Positions 5,899-9,831 of a stretch of 9,831 nt of DNA are shown here, piece by piece. The translations under genes were made by a program, and so were the position numbers. The DNA comes from Maricaulis sp. (GTDB lineage Bacteria; Pseudomonadota; Alphaproteobacteria; Caulobacterales; Maricaulaceae). The stretch covers positions 1 to 9,831 of the forward strand of contig NZLV01000127.1 in the NCBI GenBank assembly GCA_002694345.1, written 5' to 3'. Position 1 is the first letter of the stretch; every line of letters starts with the position of its first letter. Under the pieces are notes generated by a model. It saw only the letters and a list, made by a program, of their open reading frames with translations. It was not told the DNA's origin and did not search any database.

Positions 5899-6552
5899 GC
5901 GCAGCGCGGTTTCCTCGGCGACCTGCGCCTGCTGGAGCGGGCACCGATCGAGCTGGCCGAGAGCGCCGATCCGCTCCTGCCGCGCAATTGGGGGCCGACC
6001 GAAACGGCCACGATCTCCTATGGTCATGGTATCGCCGTCAGCCCGATCTCGACGATCGCTGCCTTTGCCGCCATCGCCAATGATGGCGTCTATGTGCGTC
6101 CGACCCTGCTGCCTGTGGCGGCCGACGAGACGATTGTTGGCGAGCGGGTGATGTCGTCGGAATCGGCCCAGACCGTGCTCGATCTGATGCGCGAGAATGT
6201 GCTGGACGGGTCCGGCGGGTATGCGGACGCTCCCGGTTTCCGGGTGGCCGGAAAGACCGGCACGGCCGAAAAGCCGATGCGCGGCGGCTATGACAGCAAT
6301 CGCCTGATTTCGTCCTTCTCGGCAGTCTTCCCTTACGAGGATCCGCAATATGCGATCCTGGTGTTGCTGGACGAACCGCACGGGACTGAATCGACCTATG
6401 GCTACGCCACCGGCGGATGGACGGCTGCTCCGGCTGTCGGCGAGATCGTGTCCCGTATCGGCCCCATTCTGGGTGTACAGCGGGCCGAGGATGAAACGGG
6501 TGAACGCGCGGCGCTGGTCCGTGCCGCCCTGATGCCGGAGATGATCCCGTGA
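5899..6552 (+). pseudogene. ftsI: ftsI, C-terminal remainder after the amber codon
   Basis: Same frame as the upstream part, with no further stop before TGA 6550-6552. It encodes the rest of the transpeptidase domain: GFLGDLRLLERAPIEL, then NWGPTETATISYGHGIAVSP (the conserved block before the third motif), and KTGTAEK with K487-T488-G489 counted from the ftsI start. FSAVFPYEDPQYAILVLLDEP and a C-terminal helix follow. All of this looks under normal selection, with no decay. There is no ATG early in the segment; the first plausible in-frame start is GTG 6094, which has no good ribosome binding site and would begin inside the domain, so an independent protein is unlikely. It is marked broken only because of the TAG; if that is an error, 4795-6552 is one intact ftsI. 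The end overlaps the murE GTG (GTGA). Confidence 0.85.
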
Positions 6553-8003
6553 AGCTGGCCGAGCTGATGCCCGAAGACGAATTCGACGCGGAAGATGGCG
6601 CGATCGAGATTGCCGGCCTGACGCTGGACAGCCGTGCCGTGAAGCCCGGCTTCCTGTTTGCCGCTCTGCCGGGTTTCAAACAGCATGGCAGCGCCTTCAT
6701 TCCGCAGGCGCTGGAGCAGGGCGCTTCTGTCATTCTCACCGATATTCCGGTCGAGGGCCTGCCGGTCCCGGTCCTGGTCTCCGAGGCCCCCGCTGCCGAG
6801 CTGGCCGAACTGGCGGCGCGTTTCTACCCGAACCAGCCCGAGCACATCGTTGCGATCACCGGCACCAATGGAAAGAGCTCCAGCGTGGAGTTCCTGCGCC
6901 AGATCTGGGCCGCCGCCGGATATGATGCGGCTTGTCTCGGCACGCTGGGCGTGACCCGCAATGACAGTCTGGAGAGCCTTGGCTACACGACGCCGGATGC
7001 GGTTGCCCTGCAGCGGGCGCTGGATCATCTCGCAACGGATGGCGTCACCCATCTTGCGATGGAGGCGTCCAGCCACGGTCTCAAGCAACACCGTATGGAC
7101 GGTGTTCGCCTCAGTGTGGGTGCCTTCACCAATCTGACCCAGGACCACCTGGATTATCATCCTGATTTCGCGGACTATTTCGCGTCCAAAGAATTGCTGT
7201 TCACCGAGCGCCTGCCCGAGGATGGCCGCGCTGTGATCAATGTCGACAGCGAATGGGGGCGCAAGATGGCCGATACGGCCCGCGCCCGCGGTCTGGAAAC
7301 CCTCACGGTCGGCTGGCGCGGCGAGGATCTGATGATCCGCGAGATCACGCCCCGTCCGGCCAGCCAGGACGTCTCCTTCACCTGGCGCGGCACGGACGTC
7401 CATCTGGATATCCCGCTGGTCGGTGAATTCCAGATCCTCAACGCGCTCGGCGCGGCCGCCATTGCGCTGGCCGAGGGCGTGGACATGGAGACCGTCTGCC
7501 GGACGCTGGAAAGCCTGGGCGGCGTGCCCGGGCGTCTCGACAAGGTTGGTGAGACCGGGGAGGGCGCGCCGGTGCTGGTGGACTACGCCCACACGCCGGA
7601 CGGACTGGACAAGCTCCTGCGATCGGCCCGCCCCCATACGGAAGGCGAAATACTCGTCATTTTCGGCTGCGGCGGTGATCGCGACCCGTCCAAGCGCGCC
7701 AAGATGGGAGCGATTGCCCATTCCCTGGCGGACCGCGTCATCATCACCGACGACAATCCGCGCTCCGAAGACCCGGCCGCCATCCGAGCTGCCGTGCTGA
7801 AGGGCTGTCCGGGCGCCATCGAGATTCCCGACCGGGCCGAGGCCATCCGCCGCGGCGTCGCCGCATTGAAGGCGGGAGATTGCCTTCTGATCGCCGGGAA
7901 GGGTCATGAAACCGGCCAGATCGTCGGCGACAAGATCCTGCCCTTTGATGATCGTGAAGAGGCGCGCAAGGCGCTGCAGGACCGGGAGGCGGCCCATGTC
8001 TGA
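6549..8003 (+). CDS. murE: UDP-MurNAc-L-Ala-D-Glu:meso-diaminopimelate ligase MurE
   Basis: MurE is the cytoplasmic ATP-dependent ligase that adds the third residue to the UDP-MurNAc peptide. The 484 residues show the three Mur-ligase domains. The N-terminal UDP-binding part includes LTLDSRAVKPGFLFAALPG. The ATP loop is GTNGKSS (residues 105-111), followed by TTPDAVALQRAL, AMEASSHGLKQHR and FTNLTQDHLDYH with the carbamylated-lysine region after it. The C-terminal domain has VLVDYAHTPDGL, FGCGGDRDPSKRAKMG and DNPR (402-405). DNPR is the meso-diaminopimelate signature, as expected for a Gram-negative wall; L-Lys enzymes have a different motif. The P-loop has Ser where GKT is more usual, a conservative change. 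The GTG start overlaps the ftsI stop, with GGAG at 6537-6540 as ribosome binding site. The stop lies inside the murF start region (8-base overlap). Confidence 0.98.
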   Translation: MKLAELMPEDEFDAEDGAIEIAGLTLDSRAVKPGFLFAALPGFKQHGSAFIPQALEQGASVILTDIPVEGLPVPVLVSEAPAAELAELAARFYPNQPEHIVAITGTNGKSSSVEFLRQIWAAAGYDAACLGTLGVTRNDSLESLGYTTPDAVALQRALDHLATDGVTHLAMEASSHGLKQHRMDGVRLSVGAFTNLTQDHLDYHPDFADYFASKELLFTERLPEDGRAVINVDSEWGRKMADTARARGLETLTVGWRGEDLMIREITPRPASQDVSFTWRGTDVHLDIPLVGEFQILNALGAAAIALAEGVDMETVCRTLESLGGVPGRLDKVGETGEGAPVLVDYAHTPDGLDKLLRSARPHTEGEILVIFGCGGDRDPSKRAKMGAIAHSLADRVIITDDNPRSEDPAAIRAAVLKGCPGAIEIPDRAEAIRRGVAALKAGDCLLIAGKGHETGQIVGDKILPFDDREEARKALQDREAAHV

Positions 8004-9408
8004 TCCGCTCTGGACCTCCGGTCAGGCACTTGCCGCCACGGGCGGCATGCTGCTCGGGGACACGGACTGGACCTGTTCCGGCATTTCCATCGACACGCGC
8101 ACCCTGGAAAAGGGTGATCTCTTCGTGGCCCTGAAGGATGTGCGCGACGGGCATGAATTCGCCAGGGCGGCCATGGAAAAGGGGGCTTCCGCCTGCCTGG
8201 TCTCCCGCGGTGACGCTGGCGTGGAACCGGCGCTGCAGGTTCCTGATGTCCTGGACGCGCTGCGCGCGCTGGGCACAGCGTCCCGGGATCGTTGTGACGC
8301 CATTCGCGTCGCTGTGACCGGCAGTGTCGGCAAGACCTCCGTGAAAGAGGCGCTGGCGGCGGTGTTCCGCGCGGCCGGCCCGGCCCATTGGAGCGTGAAG
8401 TCCTACAATAATCACTGGGGTGTGCCGCTGACCCTGGCGCGCATGCCGCGCGACACGCAGCGGGCCGTGTTCGAGATGGGCATGAACCATGCCGGCGAGA
8501 TCCGTGACCTTTCCAGTCTCGTGCGCCCGCACGTCGCCCTGATCACCCGTATCGCACCGGCCCATTTGGAACATCTCGGCACGATCGAGGCCATCGCCGA
8601 TGCCAAGTCGGAAATCTTCGAGGGCCTGGAGAATGACGGCGTCGCCATCTATCCGGCCGATGATGCGCACAGCGAACGCCTGGCTCGCCATGCCAAACGC
8701 TCCTGCGCCGCCTTCATGCTGGATTTCGGCCGGTCAAAGCAGGCCGCGATCCGGATCGAAGACTTCGAGACCGGACTGGACGGCTCCACCGGCCTGATCA
8801 ATGTGCTGGGCATCCGCACCCGTTTCCATATCCGGGCGTCCGGGGACCATTGGGCCTGGAATGTCGCGGCGATTTTTGCCGCCGCCGCGGCCTCGGGCCT
8901 GGATGCCCATGCCGTGGCCGACGCGCTGGCCACTGTCGATGCCGAGGCCGGCCGGGGCCGCGCCCTGAAGATCGCCTTGCCGGGCGGGGGCGATTTCACC
9001 CTGCTGGACGATGCCTACAATGCCAATCCGGTCTCCATGGCAGCCGCCATCTCGGCGCTGGGCGCTGCCCAGCCGTCCGGGCAGGGGCGCCGCATCGCTG
9101 TGCTGGGCGACATGTTCGAGCTGGGACCGCGAGAAGCAGAGCTCCATGCCGGCCTGGCTGAGCCGCTCGCGGCAGCCCATGTCGAGGCCGTGTTTTCCTG
9201 CGGCAAGCGCATGCGTCACCTGCACGACGCCTTGCCCAGCGACCGCCGCGCAGGCTATGCGCTCGATGCGGGCGAAGCGCTGGAAATGATCATGTCGGCG
9301 GTCCGGCCGGGCGATGTGGTTCTGCTCAAGGGATCCAATGCCTCCGGCCTCCACAGGATTGCCGCAAGCCTGGCAGATGGTTCCGCATTCGGACTGACGG
9401 AGGCCTGA
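7996..9408 (+). CDS. murF: UDP-MurNAc-tripeptide:D-Ala-D-Ala ligase MurF
   Basis: MurF adds the D-Ala-D-Ala dipeptide with ATP, completing the UDP-MurNAc-pentapeptide in the cytoplasm. The 470-residue product has the N-terminal domain with SIDTRTLEKGDLFVALK, the ATP loop VTGSVGKTS (GSVGKTS is residues 109-115), SYNNHWGVPLTLARM and EMGMNHAGEI. RIAPAHLEHLGTIEAIADAK, DDAYNANPVSM and AVLGDMFELG follow in the order of the family. The C-terminal VLLKGSNASGLHRIA is also typical. The start is ATG 7996, giving MSDPLWT, with GGGAGG at 7984-7989; an upstream in-frame start at 7906 would add a stretch overlapping murE with no family resemblance. The gene overlaps murE by 8 bases and is followed by mraY after 7 bases. 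Confidence 0.98.
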   Translation: MSDPLWTSGQALAATGGMLLGDTDWTCSGISIDTRTLEKGDLFVALKDVRDGHEFARAAMEKGASACLVSRGDAGVEPALQVPDVLDALRALGTASRDRCDAIRVAVTGSVGKTSVKEALAAVFRAAGPAHWSVKSYNNHWGVPLTLARMPRDTQRAVFEMGMNHAGEIRDLSSLVRPHVALITRIAPAHLEHLGTIEAIADAKSEIFEGLENDGVAIYPADDAHSERLARHAKRSCAAFMLDFGRSKQAAIRIEDFETGLDGSTGLINVLGIRTRFHIRASGDHWAWNVAAIFAAAAASGLDAHAVADALATVDAEAGRGRALKIALPGGGDFTLLDDAYNANPVSMAAAISALGAAQPSGQGRRIAVLGDMFELGPREAELHAGLAEPLAAAHVEAVFSCGKRMRHLHDALPSDRRAGYALDAGEALEMIMSAVRPGDVVLLKGSNASGLHRIAASLADGSAFGLTEA

Positions 9409-9415
9409 CCGGCTC

Positions 9416-9831
9416 ATGCTCTACCTTCTCCTCGCGCCGCTCGCTGAAGACCTGCAGCTGGCCAATCTGTTCCGCTACATCACCTTCCGCACCGGCATGG
9501 CGCTGTTCACCGCCATGGTCATCGCTTTCGCCTTCGGCAAGCCGATGATCGCCTGGCTGCGCAAGAAGCAGGGCAAGGGTCAGCCGATCCGGACCGAGGG
9601 TATCGAGCGTCACGTCCTGGAGAAGGCCGGCACGCCGACCATGGGCGGATTCCTCATCCTGATCGGGGTGATGGTGGGCACGCTGCTCTGGGCCGACCTG
9701 TCCAATGCCTATGTCTGGATCGTGATCTTCGTCACGGCGGGTTTCGGCCTGATCGGCTTTGTGGATGACTATATGAAGGTCACCAAGCAATCGACGGCGG
9801 GTTTCGGCGGCAAGTTCAAACTGGCCGGCGA
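9416..9831 (+). CDS. mraY: Phospho-MurNAc-pentapeptide translocase MraY, 3' end outside the window
   Basis: MraY is the multi-helix inner-membrane enzyme that transfers phospho-MurNAc-pentapeptide from UMP to undecaprenyl phosphate, making lipid I. The first 138 codons are present and open to the window edge; the family is about 360 residues. The N-terminus MLYLLLAPL leads to the conserved ITFRTGMALFTA at residues 22-33. Further marks are IRTEGIERH (58-66), KAGTPTMGG (70-78), and a hydrophobic helix ending in GFVDDYMKV (114-122), whose Asp117 and Asp118 match the essential DD pair (Asp115/Asp116 in E. coli). FKLAG near the edge is also typical. ATG 9416 is favoured by the family N-terminus; the nearest ribosome binding site, GGAGG at 9399-9403, is a little far (12 bases). 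It directly follows murF and supplies the next step of the pathway. Confidence 0.97.
   Translation, partial: MLYLLLAPLAEDLQLANLFRYITFRTGMALFTAMVIAFAFGKPMIAWLRKKQGKGQPIRTEGIERHVLEKAGTPTMGGFLILIGVMVGTLLWADLSNAYVWIVIFVTAGFGLIGFVDDYMKVTKQSTAGFGGKFKLAG

Noticed and set aside
6094..6552. Separate 152-codon protein starting at GTG 6094 after the ftsI amber codon
   Set aside because: It begins in the middle of the transpeptidase domain and lacks a convincing ribosome binding site; it is better read as the rest of ftsI.
7906..7995. Upstream start for murF
   Set aside because: The added residues lie inside the murE coding region and are unlike MurF; ATG 7996 has a good GGGAGG ribosome binding site.
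6402..7997. 531-codon open frame on the minus strand opposite murE
   Set aside because: It lies wholly antisense to murE and the end of ftsI, whose proteins match their families throughout. Long antisense frames are usual in GC-rich DNA and its translation resembles no family I know.

Overview
The window is GC-rich DNA from an alphaproteobacterium. The evidence is the dcw gene order and protein sequences, an alphaproteobacterial type A RNase P RNA, TGA-dominated stops, and CtrA/DnaA-like motifs in the main promoter region. The proteins look closest to the Maricaulis/Hyphomonas/Caulobacter side of the class. That placement is from memory of the families, not from a search. All genes are on the + strand.

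Layout: (1) 1-570, the C-terminal part of an alpha/beta hydrolase related to glucuronoyl/acetylxylan esterases. (2) 609-2185, a two-gene unit of an EamA/DMT transporter and a zinc N-acetylmuramoyl-L-alanine amidase with a C-terminal peptidoglycan-binding domain, joined by a GTGA overlap. (3) 2242-2622, rnpB, closed by a perfect 11-bp P1 helix. (4) 2623-2943, a 321-bp intergenic region holding a probable rnpB terminator and the control region of the division/cell-wall cluster. It has two groups of TCCCA boxes on an exact 10-bp period, which are candidate MraZ operators, plus CtrA-like and DnaA-box-like motifs. (5) 2944-9831, the dcw cluster mraZ-rsmH-ftsL-ftsI-murE-murF-mraY, tightly packed with overlapping start/stop codons. 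It runs off the right edge inside mraY.

The dcw genes act together. MraZ is the cluster's own transcription regulator and RsmH methylates 16S rRNA. FtsL and FtsI belong to the divisome that makes septal peptidoglycan. MurE and MurF finish the UDP-MurNAc-pentapeptide, and MraY moves it onto the lipid carrier to give lipid I.

The main anomaly is in ftsI. An in-frame TAG at 5896-5898 cuts the otherwise intact frame between the SxN and KTG catalytic motifs, so the product up to the stop could not be a working transpeptidase. Because ftsI is normally essential, this is a sequencing/assembly error, a real lesion rescued elsewhere, or amber readthrough. The sequence alone cannot decide. Apart from this and the operator layout, the window is conserved housekeeping DNA and I see no new multi-gene system in it.
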